A stretch of DNA of 64,000 nt from Buxus sempervirens (Eukaryota; Streptophyta; Magnoliopsida; Buxales; Buxaceae): positions 41,158,766-41,222,765 of the forward strand of contig OX387184.1 of the NCBI GenBank assembly GCA_947561395.2. The letters are read 5' to 3'. This document shows positions 22,222 to 34,036 of the stretch, piece after piece (within the stretch, counting starts at the first letter, position 1; each line of letters begins with the position of its first letter). Below the pieces are notes generated by a model. The model searched no databases, had not been told where the DNA came from, and worked only from the letters and a program-made list of their open reading frames with translations. A program made the translations under genes and the position numbers.

Positions 22222-23523
22222 TGATGAATTCGGCCGAGTTTATCATTATCTCGCCGTTTTCCAGCCATTCCTGTTCCTGCTGCAATTTCCCTATCTTTTC
22301 TTCCTGCATGTAAGCCGTCATCTTTCTTAAGACAGCTTCTGCGACTTCTGATGGTTTAACCATCATTTGGTAGTTCTTTGAGTTCGGCGACTGCGGCTAC
22401 CTCTGTAATCTGTAGTTGCGCCGTTTGTAGTATAGCCGAATTTGAAGTGATCGGCTGCCCATTCTTGTCATATCCACTAAATGAAATTGGTTTTACCCCT
22501 TCGTTATAAAGGGATGCATGTGCGGCGTTGGAATCTACGGCAAATGGCCGTTGGTCGGCTTTTACTTCTTCGGTCTTGCCATCCTTCCAAAACAGCAACG
22601 ATTGGTGCAAAGAAGATGGTACGCATCTGTTCGAATGGATCCAATCTCTTCCCAGCAATGCGTTGTATCCGGCGGATGATTCAATTACGAAGAATGCCGT
22701 AAGAGATTGCCGTGTCCCAACCGTTAGTTCGATTGGGAGGATTCCTCTAGTTCCTCTCCCACCAGACCGATTTTGTCACCATCAGCCGGTTTCTGGTCTT
22801 TTTTCTCTTCTTCGAGATGTTCCGGATCAATCACATACAAAGCTACTGGTCTTCCTCCTCCTAGATCTCCTCTAACCGTGGTAACTCCATGCTTGCCCCG
22901 AAAGTCATGGGTAATGTGAGGACCATATGACAGGCAAATGGTATCGGGGGCATCCGACCGAAACAAATTTCGGCGATTGATGCATCCGCACTCAGAGGAG
23001 GCTGACCCATTGATTCGCTGATCTCATCTTTCGGAGCTTCGAGCGTTAATTCCTCCGTTATCTCCGTCGTAGAAGGAGTCGACATCCTGCTATATTCAGT
23101 TAATAATTGTTCAACTAACAATTGTTCTCCTTCCCCTCTTGCGAAGTTGTCTGTCAGTTCTTCGTCAGAAACCAGCCTTTCGGTTACTGTGTTGGAATGT
23201 TCGGGTGTGGTATCTGGAACAGCTGACGAATCTAGTATTGGGCTCTTTACGAGCCTTTGTGGTTTTGGAATGCGCCTTTTGGCGACAAACCTAGAAGACC
23301 AATATGGTTCGGAGGATCCAGTACTCTGTTCCTAGTATCGTCTCTTAGCTTGCTGTCGCTGCCAGCGTCGCTTCTGCGTTCTGGTCAATTCTGCAACATT
23401 TCCCTGCGCATGGAAAGGAAATTTAGGATGAGTTAATCTTTTCCAGTGACCATCTCGAATAATAGGGGGTTTTACCATCCTAGGTTTGACCCTGTTTACC
23501 ATCCTATATTGTTCGTGGGTCAT
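22184..23523 (-). pseudogene. Protease-like and linker region of pol, multiply frameshifted
   Basis: Between gag and reverse transcriptase the reading passes through all three minus frames. It starts in the gag frame (MTHEQYRMVNR to about 22970) with a TAG at 23332-23334. It then moves to the frame carrying HDFRGKHGVTTVRGDLGGG, then to the one with MLGRDWIHSN. LGRDWI resembles the conserved LG.(D/P)W block near the end of retroviral-type aspartic proteases. Two more shifts lead into the reverse transcriptase frame at 22221. I did not find a clear D(T/S)G active site, so protease identity rests on position and the LGRDWI block. Confidence 0.65.
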
Positions 23524-23535
23524 ATAACCGCTTTC

Positions 23536-25725
23536 CTAAGCTGAGCTATACGTGGCCGCCGTCCTTGTCGGCGAGCCTACTTGTCTTCCAGAAGTTAAGT
23601 ACAAGGGTCTCTTGCCCCCCCGAGTGTGGCGTGCATCTTCATACTTGACGGATTTCCCTTTGTACTGGGAATGCCGGTATTCTGTTATTACTTTTTGCTT
23701 GCAGTCTTGGCAAAGGAGGTCTGGTGACATTTCTATTCTCTCCGGAATCTTGCATGATGTATCTTTATTAACGGAAGAATCCTCTGAGGATTTAGCAACC
23801 GTTTCTGGTCGCTTCTTGGTTGTAGCTTGATTGGAAGACAATTCAGAAGGAACCGAAGCCAATTTCTTTGTTGTTTTCTCGTCGGGGTCTTGCTTCCTGT
23901 CTTCTTCTATCCTGGGTTCGCGCCTGGACTTATGCCACCATTCATCCCAGATTTCACCTCTCCTTTCTTGACGCCATGACCGTCCTTGTGTAGGTGGATA
24001 CCTCCAATGGTTTCTTGGCCGTAAATTCACCTGGTTTTGTACTGGTTGTGCTATTTTCCCCCATTTCCCTGATGAGGATCCATCCAGGTCGATTTTAATT
24101 GCTGGAGTGCGTTTTGGCAAACCAATGGTAACCATATTCGCCGACACCTCTTTAGGGAATGGTTGTGTGTCAACCTGCATCTTCTTTTTGTCGGTTTCTG
24201 CAAACTTCAGGAGTCCTTTATCAATATTCTCCTGTATCACATTGCGAAGCACAGTACATTCATTAGTTTCGTGAGTTTTCACCCCGTGCCATTTACAAGC
24301 TTTACCCTTGGCCGCCACATTGGCTGGGATAAAAGGATGGTCTTTGGTCAGTCTGAAGAATCCTTGTTTTAGAAGGTATTCAAATACTTCAGCTGTCTTA
24401 TTTATATCAAAGGAATAATTTCGGCTAAAAGTACTTGTCTCCTTTGTTGCTTCTGTATCCTTGGTTTTTCGGATAAGAATCGGACAGGTAATTGATTGTT
24501 TTCCCACGACTTCTACAACTCCGTATTCAAAGTTCCGGTCCTTGTAATAAGACCTGTAAGACGAGACTTTCTTTTCGTTGTCTTCCTGCAATAGCCATTC
24601 ATATTTGGTGGCTCTGGCCGACAACTCAAATAAGTCTTCGAACTGTTCACCTTCGAATTTCTTCCGAAGTTCAAAGTGTAGTCCGTTTAAAGCCAAATTT
24701 GCAAATTCCGATTCTGGTAAAAGAATTCGGCATTTGTTTTTCATATATTTAAAGCGAGCAATATATTTATCGGCCGATTCCCCTGGTTGTTGTCTTAACC
24801 GAGCAAGATCAACCATGGTCACTTCGGGCTCCGTGCGATAAAATTGGGAGTGGAATTTCTCTTCCATCATTCCCCAATTTGTAACTGAATTGGCCGGTAA
24901 GGTAATATACCATGTAAAGGCCTGTCCGGTCAATGAGTTTCCAAATAGTCTAAGTCTAAGGAAATCATTACCGGACGCCTCTCCACATTGAACCGTAAAT
25001 CGGCCAATGTGTTCAATGGTAGATTGTTGACCTTCTCCCGAAAACAAAGTGAATTCGGGAATCTTATATCCCTTAGGGAATTCAAATTGCTGGTCAATCC
25101 AGCCCGGGTAAGGTTTCCTATAAACTGGCCTAGTCATTCGTCGGTGATATTGATCTCCGATTATTTCTTGAATTACATTTTGGATGTAATTACGGTTTAC
25201 GGCCATATTTCTTACCCCAATATCTTCTCTATGGTTCTCCTGCGCTTCCCTTTGTCCCATGGGTCGCACCTCGATCGGAGGCACATTAGGATGAACTGGG
25301 ACACCAGGAGGTATTTCTCCCCTAAAAGCGGCGGTGTTGGCCTGTTCATTTCGGCCGTTTCCGCCTAGGTTCATGGTCGGTGGCTGCTCCGGGATATTTA
25401 TCCTTTCATGAGCATTTGATCCGGCAGCCGATGTTTCGGCTCGTTCGGCCATCATGACCGGTCTTGCCATTGTGGAGAAACCTTCCTGTAAAACCGCTAG
25501 GATTCTACCATTATCAGAAGAAATTTTGTTAATACTCTGGCCAAAGCCTGCCATTTGTTGGCTGAGACCTTGTATGGCCTGGATAAGTCGCTCATTAAGG
25601 TCCAGCTGACAACTCGAAGGTCCTTCTTCCGGGACTTCTGAAGCATAAAGAGGATTTACCTGAGATTCGGCAGGTTCCTCTGGCGTTGCATTTTCAGCAT
25701 GCCGAGTACTTCTTCTTGCCGCCAT
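23536..25725 (-). CDS. Gag of the Tat element, open
   Basis: An open frame of 729 codons starts at the ATG at 25725-25723. The frame is open further upstream, but that part lies over the primer site and LTR, so this ATG is preferred. A retrotransposon Gag (capsid) region lies at about residues 220-400, with FTWYITLPANSVTNWGMMEE, QFYRTEP, RLRQQPGESADKYIARFK and FANLALNGL. A Cys/His pattern, CKWHGVKTHETNEC, follows at about residue 510 (knuckle-like, CxxH..H..C). The C-terminal third is basic and low-complexity (RRGEIWDEWWHKSRREPR). The frame ends in TAG at 23536-23538, and the same frame continues beyond it. Gag is the only long protein of this element still open. Confidence 0.88.
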   Translation of the reverse strand: MAARRSTRHAENATPEEPAESQVNPLYASEVPEEGPSSCQLDLNERLIQAIQGLSQQMAGFGQSINKISSDNGRILAVLQEGFSTMARPVMMAERAETSAAGSNAHERINIPEQPPTMNLGGNGRNEQANTAAFRGEIPPGVPVHPNVPPIEVRPMGQREAQENHREDIGVRNMAVNRNYIQNVIQEIIGDQYHRRMTRPVYRKPYPGWIDQQFEFPKGYKIPEFTLFSGEGQQSTIEHIGRFTVQCGEASGNDFLRLRLFGNSLTGQAFTWYITLPANSVTNWGMMEEKFHSQFYRTEPEVTMVDLARLRQQPGESADKYIARFKYMKNKCRILLPESEFANLALNGLHFELRKKFEGEQFEDLFELSARATKYEWLLQEDNEKKVSSYRSYYKDRNFEYGVVEVVGKQSITCPILIRKTKDTEATKETSTFSRNYSFDINKTAEVFEYLLKQGFFRLTKDHPFIPANVAAKGKACKWHGVKTHETNECTVLRNVIQENIDKGLLKFAETDKKKMQVDTQPFPKEVSANMVTIGLPKRTPAIKIDLDGSSSGKWGKIAQPVQNQVNLRPRNHWRYPPTQGRSWRQERRGEIWDEWWHKSRREPRIEEDRKQDPDEKTTKKLASVPSELSSNQATTKKRPETVAKSSEDSSVNKDTSCKIPERIEMSPDLLCQDCKQKVITEYRHSQYKGKSVKYEDARHTRGGKRPLYLTSGRQVGSPTRTAATYSSA

Positions 25726-25748
25726 TAGTGCTCTTTCAAAGACTAATG

Positions 25749-25766
25749 GTCCCACCGGGCGTGCCA
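25749..25766 (-). other. Primer-binding site of the Tat element
   Basis: The minus strand reads TGGCACGCCCGGTGGGAC, 8 nt inside the 5' LTR. It starts with TGG, as expected for pairing with a tRNA 3' CCA end. I cannot say with confidence which tRNA. Confidence 0.75.
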
Positions 25767-25774
25767 AAAAGGGA

Positions 25775-26877
25775 TGTTGCTCCAAAATTGGGCCGGTGTG
25801 GACACGTGTCTGTGTTGATGATGTGTCTCAACGCGGGCGTGCCAGTATCGTTTGATACAATGATTTTCGAGTCGATTCCTGACCCTGGGCACCTGTTCCG
25901 AATCTGAACCGGGTTCGGTTCAGTCGTACTGCAAGTCACCTGTGATAAAATCGGTCAGGCGATGGTATGAAGACTAGGGGTTCGGTCTTCGTTTTGGGTT
26001 CTTGTAAGTGTTTCAAAGTGAAAGCGACTAACGGCACACAAATCCTTTATTATTAAATCGGCCGAATAGCCGAAAGCGACAACAGATAATCCTCAAAAGG
26101 GAAACAAAAGTAAAAAAGAAAACTGACAGGGCTCGCAGGACCGGCCTGTCCTGGTCTTATAGCCGTAATCGAGTATAAGTGCAAGAGGAAGGGGGCGGCT
26201 GCTAGCAAAGCCAATTCAGGGGGTTCACCTTGGATTGCTGCTTACCCGAAAATACATGAGTCACCTGGCGTGAACAGAGCGAGTCTCGGGACCGGCTGCT
26301 CGGGATTCTGTAAGGACAGAACTGCGAGTCAGGGGCGGCCTCAACTTACTCTCCGGTGGCGGGATTCTGGTGTTAGTCAGAGTAAAGAGGGGTCGAAGAT
26401 GTCACTGCGACTGGAAGCAGTGAGAGAAGTCCTAGTTTATCCGTCTGTATTAGAGGGGATAAAGGATCACGGATGATCAAAATAATATAATAACCGGTTG
26501 CGGTTGTGTGGATTGTGTCCTTGAGTTCTTCGAAGTTGTGCTTTTTATAGCCGATCCTTGACAGTTGCTCAACTTCCTGCTCTTTACACGATCTTCATGG
26601 CGGTTGGTCGTCTTCAGTTCTCTGTTTCAGAATGATAACCGCCCGGCCATGATCTTAAAATAGTTTTATTCTTGAACGGCCGATGGCACGATCTTCTGAT
26701 ATTTGTGGTTTTGTCGTATTGGTTTGCGTGGCTCGAACTGCATTCTTGGTTCTGTGTGCGTGCTGACGTGGCCTGCTCAACCATTCAAAGCCTACGTGCC
26801 TTGATGTCGTGGCCTAACTAAGCCACCTAGGCACCACGTGCCCTTCTCTTATTCGTCGGTTACATAGGGTGTAAACA
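25775..26877 (-). repeat. 5' LTR of the Tat element
   Basis: This 1103-bp LTR is colinear with 17191-18293. A TATAAAAAG box on the minus strand at about 26541-26550 should start element transcription. Confidence 0.93.
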
Positions 26878-26882
26878 TTCTG

Positions 26883-27349
26883 TATCAAATAAATCATATG
26901 CATATCGAAATCTGCAAAAAATTAAGGAGAATAAGAGGCAAAAGGGGATTTGTAGGTATTTGGTTGTAGTCAGGTAATGACCTCAAAGTCGCAAGGTAAT
27001 GGCGTGAGATGACAACCCAATTTCTTATCTTAGCTTTTGGTGTAGAGGCGTCGGTAGTAGTCTCTACAGCAACATAGGAGTTTTGGAAGTTAGAAAAATA
27101 AAAACTAGAGAGCAACCGAAATCATTTATCTGTGATATATGAACTACTCCAAATGAACTACTTGAAATTAACTTCTGTCAAAGTTTGTTTTGCGTTTGAT
27201 CGAAATGGAAGATTTTTTGGTTTGCAATGGCAACAAAAGGCAGAGAAGGGAGACGACTGTAATGGTTATGGATATTTTGTCTATGATTGATCGAAGATGA
27301 AACAAGAGAGAGAGAGCGAGATAGAAAGTACCTCGTCGGTGGTGATGTC
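26883..27349. other. Flanking DNA between the Tat element and element B
   Basis: No gene was recognised. A GAGAGAGAGAG run lies near 27306. Read on the minus strand, the last bases continue across element B into 35784 (GATGGCGAC repeats). CGACGAG|GTACTTTC at about 27330 has the form of a splice donor, so a host exon cannot be excluded. Confidence 0.4.
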
Positions 27350-28114
27350 TGTAACGCCCCAAATCCGGGTCATTTGTTTTTTACTCGAATCAAGGAATTA
27401 AATTGTTGTACATCACAATCAGATCAAAAAGATAAGACTAACAGATTTAAGATTTATCAAAGTGTTAGGAAGCTTAAATTATTCATTAAAATTTATATCT
27501 TAGTATTACATCAATTAATCAAATGAAAGGCAAATACAATTTAACTAACTCTCAAACTCTACTAGATCATCTACTATTATTCTAAGAAAATAAAAACATC
27601 TACATAAATATGTTACTCTTGACTTCTAAAACTTCAAGCCCACTATCAGACTAACCCAAGGCGTCCTCTCCAAGATCACCTAAAAATAAAACATTTAAAA
27701 GCAAGAATGAGATATAAAATCTCAGCATGTAGCAACACGTATGAAAGAAAACAGTTTATGTATATATATACATATCATTTACAAACCTTTCATGAATTGC
27801 AAAACAATATCACAAGTATAGTTAAAACAAGAAAACAAAGCCGTATAATCAAATCTACACAATTTCCATAAATTAATACAAATACTTTTCCCAAAACCAT
27901 GTTAATCATGTCATTTTAATATTTCTTCCAAAACTATTTTTGTCAAAATATGGCTAAATCGATCAATCAATATCTTTCTTTTTAAAAGAAAACAAATCAT
28001 ATATAATTAATAATTAAAATTCACCTTCAAGTACTAGCCTACCTCTTCCGCAAGATGTAAACACATAGTACCCACACCTCCTCCGCAAGAGAATGCACGT
28101 CTCTAAGACTGCAG

Positions 28115-30532
28115 TGTAACGCCCCGGATCCAAGTTACGTAGAGAAACCGTAACTTATCTCCGAAGGTTAACATAAAACCCAGGATAGCAAAATCAGAGT
28201 GAAGGAAAAACATGAATAAAACAATAACTGGATAAACAGAGTGCACTATAACCCAAGCTCAATAATAAATACAATAACCAAGGCTAACTCACATGAACCT
28301 CGCATATACCCGCAGGTGTCGACCTTACCAGAATCTGAAAACAAAACAAAACAAACGGTCTGAGATACGAATATCCCAGTAAGTAGCCTATGCATGCTCA
28401 TAAACATTTTAACATTTCTAAAATATGATTCGGATTAAATTATGCATCAATCGACAATAAACGAATAAACAGAATAATTCCACAATAATAATATCAATAA
28501 ACACAAAGTAACCAAAATAAATCAACAACCATAGCAGGACTCATGAAGTAAGACTGTCTTTAACCAGGGTAATCACAATGTCCACTATGCCACCTCCCGG
28601 CTTAGGTGCGAAGCCGAGTACACGATCATCGTCTTATTGCGGGAGAACCCACCCAGTACAGTGATGGGTTGGCAAGAACTACCCAAACATGGTCCGAGTA
28701 CACGATAAAATGAGTGAATAGCCGCAGCCAGCCGAGTACACGATCAGGCCTCACTGAGTACACAGTGGAACACGCGTGCGTGGACAGGAAATTACAACTA
28801 GCAAAGAACAATCCCTTCCACAACCTAGCTCCTACATGGATCCATATAGCGCTATGCCTACTAGGTTCTAAAATCGAAACCAACCATGAAAATATAGTTA
28901 ACACAACTCGTTCTGATCTCAACTAAAACATCCCAAGTACACGGGGCCTCTCTGAGTACACAGAGGTAAAGTATCCAACCAAATGCAGAAAGTGGCTAAC
29001 CTTCCTCCACATACATGGAGGGATTAGAAATAACCAATCGAAAGCAAACGTATTTAAGTTGAAAACAATTCTCTTAATTTCCACGAAATCCCTTTTAAAA
29101 GACAAAGTCATGCTAGGAAGTCATTTTTCCGTTAAACCGGTAATCTCGAATATTACAGTCTGATTTCGATGTCATTGATACATTCAAACTTGTTTTGCTC
29201 AATTTAAGGTTAAACCATTAACTTCCTATAAGGATTTTCCTTAAATTACTCTCTTCTAAAGGCAACCACAAATCCAACTTATAAAACTATAACCTAGCGA
29301 AAGAAAATCCTATTTTTCCCAAAATTCTCTTCAAGCAATATGCTAGATTGCATCTCAACTATTATTTTTCTCTTTACTATTATTAAATTGACCTTATCTC
29401 ATTTTTAAATTAAACTACAAATCCTAAAATTCATTTTTAAACACTTTTTCCTTAAATTTTGATTTTTCTTTCAAAATATAACTAAAATGTAATTATTTAT
29501 TTGGGGATTGAACTTATTTGTTGAATCTAACTAAAATCTAAACTAAAAAGTAATTATTTAGGTTCTGTGTACTAATTTATCAATATGGTATAAGGTTCAC
29601 ACTAAAACTTGATTAATTTCTAAAATAATACATCACTTTTTATTTACTATAGATGTTTTGCACTAAAATTTAAATATTTCATAAAACTTCATCTTCTCCC
29701 CGCCGACCGCGAACCAGTCACGATTTTCCCCATTTCAGCCCTTGCTTTTATCATTTTCAAAGGTTTGTCTTGCTTCCAAATAATCCAAAAACAATTGCAA
29801 TCACTCAAGACTATATCAAACTGAAATTTAAGCTTGAAATTTGAGACTAACCATAAGATTCCAACATAAAATAAATCAGCTCATCTTCTAAAGACCGAAA
29901 AAACAAGAGGAGAAAATAAAAGCTACTTACATTGGTCGGCCTCTTCTTCTTCCCCTCCCCTTCTTCTCCTTCTTCTCTTCTTCCCCGTTTTTCTTCTTCT
30001 TCTTTCTCCCTTTCTCTCTACGGCTCCTCCCTGCGGCTTCTCCACCAAGGGACGAACAAAAAAATTAGAACCCTCCGGTTCTTCTACCAAAGACCATATA
30101 TTCAGGCTTATTAAACCCTTTAAACCAATGCCCCAATAAACCGGGTTACTAAAAATGAACCGACCTCTTACAATGCCATTAAACCTATTTAAATAAACTA
30201 CTTAAACCCAACTAAACCTAATTAAACCAATTAAATTCCCTTTTTACACATAAACCAGAGTGACTAAACTGAACCCACTTGCACCGGACCAATTTACCCA
30301 ATTAACCCAAATAAAATCAAGTTATCTACTAAATCAACTAAACCGCTCCACTTAATCCAATAAACCAAACCACTTAAATTAAACCCCCATTAACCAACTA
30401 ACCCCACGTAATAATTTGAAATGAACCACCTAAACCACTAAACCCAAACAATTTGACTTAATTAACCTCATTAAATCCCTTAATCCCCTATTTACCCTTA
30501 ATTAAAATTTCTTAAAAATTCCGGGTTTTACA
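28115..30532 (-). mobile_element. Solo-LTR-like element C, nested in B
   Basis: Element C starts TGTAACGCCCCGGATCC and ends CCGGGTTTTACA. It interrupts the minisatellite that is continuous in element A. The left flank ends in CTGCAG and the right flank begins TTGCA, so the duplication is TGCA-like but imperfect. The first 300 bp are the reverse complement of the last 300 bp of E, with identical hairpin units. It contains no gene. The CT-rich tract at about 29940-30020 yields only low-complexity frames, and 30120-30530 is rich in AAACC/TTAAAC repeats. Confidence 0.75.
28605..28975 (-). repeat. Hairpin array with loop AGTACA (reverse complement of that in E)
   Basis: Units include CACTG-AGTACA-CAGTG (about 28756-28771) and CTCTG-AGTACA-CAGAG (about 28951-28966). 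Weaker CCGAGTACACGAT units lie near 28613, 28695 and 28733. Confidence 0.8.
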
Positions 30533-31429
30533 TTGCACCCCCGCAGGAGATAGCATAACTCAACCACAGAATGTGAACATATAGCACCTACATCTCCCCC
30601 GCAGGAGATAGCTCCCTCACCCTCAAGTGGTAACTCACACACCCATCTCTCATGTAGGATGCAATCACATAGTAATTACATCTCCCCCACATGAGGTCTC
30701 TCCCGCAAGAGGTAACACATCTCACCCACAGGTGGTAACACACACATCTCCCCTATGGTATGCAATCACATCGTGATTACATCTCCCCCACAGGAGGTCT
30801 CTCTCGCAGGAGTTAACACATCTCACTTGCAGGTGGTAACAAACATATCTCCCCTATGGGATGCAATCACATCATGACTACATCTCCCCCACAAAAGGTA
30901 ACCCATCTCTCCTGTAAGAGGTAATCAAATCTCATCCGTAGATAGTAAACAAATCTCACATTGCCATCATGGCATATAAATCATTCCATGATACATGGAA
31001 GAGCATAAATCTACAATCCAATTTCGTATATAAAATAGTTTGTTCATGTTCAATCAATAATCCAAAACCTTTTGTCAATACTTATTATAATTCAAAACAT
31101 AGGCTTAATGTACTCAAATCTGTTATAAAATTATTTTTATCAATTCCAGAACTTGAATCACTTCTAAAACAATGTTTTACAGGTGTAGAAATCAACCAAA
31201 TCGATTTTAAACAAACTCTGGAATCAAAACATTCTTTCAAGTCAAAACAAGATATATTTTAGTAGAACGTACCCAAAACTTTGTATAATTTTTATAAAAT
31301 TAATCGACCATTGAAAACAACTCATAAACACTCAAATCTTATTTGTACATATATTTGATTTGTCTAAAAATCATTTTATAATAAAAATCTAGGTATATTT
31401 CTCAAAATTTGAAAATCTGGGTTGGGTGC

Positions 31430-31680
31430 ACAACAGATCACTCAACCCCTTATGCCTAGCGATCTCATAAATCAATTTTTCTAACGAGCGCTCAATAGAT
31501 AGCTCAAGCGATCGTATTGAGCGGTCTTTGAAATAAAACAAACAAAACAGATAAACGGGCGCTCAACAGATCCCTCAGGCAATTATTTATTTAATCATGG
31601 GTGCTCAATAGATCGCTCAAGCGATCCTTTATTTAATCATGGGCGCTCAACAGATCGCTCAAGCGATCCTGTCAGGTGCA
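31430..31680. repeat. GCGCTCAACAGATCGCTCAAG repeats with GATCGCT/AGCGATC palindromes
   Basis: GCGCTCAA(C/T)AGAT..CTCAAGCGATC-type units recur about five times in element B. Element A has diverged versions at 5200-5360. Confidence 0.75.
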
Positions 31681-32913
31681 CATACGAAATCCCAAATTCT
31701 AGGTTTACTCTAATTCGTGAAATTTCATTCTAAATCCGGATAACATCAAACCAACTCCTCAAATCACCAACCTTTAAACATGTCAGATCATTCCAAATAT
31801 ATCTAAACATAGATTTACAATAAATCTAAATCAAAACCTAAGGAAACTCAATACTTTAAACATGCTCGACAGTTTTTCATAAACCACATGTAAGATCAAT
31901 CAAACCCACGAAATCTATTGTATAAAATACATGGTTTAGTATCTCAAATCATCATATATTAATTCTAGATCAAACTCAAACGATTAAACCTAAAATCATG
32001 CAATGATAAAACAAAACGGGGTGTTACTACTTGCCTCAAAATGCAAAATCCTTATCTTTAAGTTACCGCCAAGCTTCTACTACTAATTTCACCCCTCTAG
32101 AGATCTCAGAACACCATCTTCACCGTTCAGATTAAAGTGCCACCAGTCATGAACAAAACCCCCAAATTTGAGGCCGATCCAACGGTTGGATCTTTCTAGA
32201 TCACACTTTGATGAACACTGGTCGGAGGTTTCTGCAACACCTTCTCTCTCTATATTCCCCAAACGTGAGAGCCCTCCTTTCTCTTCCTTTTCCTCTTTAT
32301 GATTTGATTAGAAGAAACCCTAAATCCTCCCTAAAGCTTCCCTTTTATAGGCTCACACAAAATAGAAGTCATGTTTGGTTTAGGAAACTTTCTAAATAAT
32401 TCCACTAGGATTCCTAATCTCACTTTGAAGCTTTTCTAATATTTTACAACTCCTCTTTCTAATTCTTCCCTCTTAATACTAAATAAGAGAAACTTCTATT
32501 TTTTCTAATTTTCAGGCTAATTATTTCTCCTATTTTTAAATATTACAAAAACTCCCCAAAACTCTTCTTTTCCTCAACTTAAGGCTCTTAATCAACTATA
32601 ATTACCAATATGCCCTTTCCCCACTTATTAAGATATAAATATCATTATTAATAATCAATTTAAACCCAACTTAAGACTAACATAATTTCTCAACTCTAAT
32701 AATAATAATTTAATTAATCTATTTAATTATTTACCAATAATTAGTAGGAATTGACCAAAATACCCTTCTCTTAATAATTTCATCTCTACTCATTGGATTT
32801 TTTCTAAAATTTCCAAATTTATTATCTATAGTATTCTTAACTATACTACACACTTGGATTAATACCTACCTATTAACACAAATTTTCATGTCTAAAATAA
32901 AAGACAAGAAAAA

Positions 32914-33963
32914 TGTAACAAATAACAATTTGTATTTGAAAAGAAGAAATGGGTTACAATTTTCATAATTTCTCCTCTGATTCGATCTCCTTAATGGGTC
33001 TTGATCCAAGGGCTACACGAGCTTGATCTTGAATGAAACTTCAATATTCAATTCGAGGGCTGAAAGAGCTTGATCTCGAACCAAACTTCAATCTTCGATT
33101 CGGGGGTTGCAGGGCTTGATCTCGAACCAAACTTCGATCTTCGATTCGGGGCTGCAGGGTTTGATCTCGAACCAAATGTAGTTGTAGAATGATCTTTTTT
33201 TGTGGTTTTGATTTGTCTTCTCTTTTCTCGAAATATGGGTAAGAGAAAGAGAAAACAATATGGATTTGATGTAGACTTGAATGAATTTCTTCAAGCCTTT
33301 GAATTTCTGCAGAGTTTCTCCAAGCTTTAGGCAAAACTTCTATAGCTTGAATTTGCCTTTTGATTTCCGCAGAGTTTCCCCAAGCGTTAGGCAAGTCTTC
33401 TAGAGCTTGTTCAAATTCTCCTTCTTTTGATTTCTGCAGAGTTTTCTCAAGCTTGAGGCAAGTCTTCTAGAGCTTGAAAAGTGTCCTCATTGAGATCCTC
33501 TATTTATAGGCAAAGGTTATGAACACTTGCCTTAATATGAGGATCTCTTTTGATTGAGAATTTCCTTATGAGGTTGCATCTCATTTGGTAGCAATTTAAA
33601 TTTAATTGAGCATGACATACTAAGAGATTCATTTGCTTTGATTTTGGCATTTTAAATTTGTGGGGTTGTGACTTTCCTTTTTTGTGTTGTCCCAACTTTG
33701 TTACCAAAAGACTTTTTGTTCTATTTTAGTTACAATTATAATTCATATCTTGCTTTGTGGGACCCATTTGTAGTTAATGGGTTGGATTTGTAAGATGCTT
33801 ATCTTGACCCATATTTCATAAACGAGTCGAACCATCAATTTGTTTAACTGGGGCTTATTTGTTTGGTTAAGCCCTGGCCTTGAATTTGATCACATTTACC
33901 AAAGTCAATTATTTGACTTGGTCAACTTTTTGACTTGATGGCACCAAAATTTTAGTGTCTACA
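32914..33963 (-). mobile_element. LTR-like insertion J (candidate), nested in B
   Basis: The minus strand begins TGTAGACACTAAAATTTTGG at 33963 and may end TTTGTTACA at 32914. The start resembles the LTR start at 12870. A TATAAATAGAGG box lies on the minus strand at about 33500-33511. A tandem repeat of about 46 bp (GCTTGATCTCGAACCAAACT core, three units) occupies 33068-33165. A second repeat, GCAGAGTTT(C/T)(C/T)CCAAGC, recurs at 33310-33450. No clear 5-bp duplication was found, so the low end is uncertain. Confidence 0.5.
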
Positions 33964-34036
33964 CTACCTTTCCCAAACTTTATATTTAACTTACTTTTCT
34001 AATTATTCTAAATTAATTCTTCACTTTTCCCATCTA

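Larger units (their letters stand above)
17191..26877 (-). mobile_element. Complete Tat-lineage Ty3/gypsy LTR retrotransposon (TSD TTCTG)
   Basis: This 9687-bp element has two 1103-bp LTRs with TG..CA ends and a perfect TTCTG duplication (17186-17190 and 26878-26882). In transcription order on the minus strand it has 5' LTR, primer site, gag, protease-like region, reverse transcriptase, RNase H, a second archaeal-type RNase H, integrase, an antisense ORF, a purine tract and the 3' LTR. The dual RNase H and the antisense ORF after integrase are hallmarks of the Tat/Ogre/Retand group. By eye the LTRs differ at about two dozen sites, nearly all transitions, with no length difference, so the insertion is fairly recent. 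Several stops and frameshifts break pol, so the copy is not autonomous. Confidence 0.93.

Noticed and set aside
23552-23830. Plus-strand open frame opposite gag (and similar ones at 24988-25368)
   Set aside because: These are shadows of the gag frame with no domain signal; only the 18526-18888 antisense ORF has a promoter and domain-like sequence.
29932-30114. 60-codon Ser/Phe-rich plus frame
   Set aside because: It is produced by a CTT/TTC-rich tract in LTR C.
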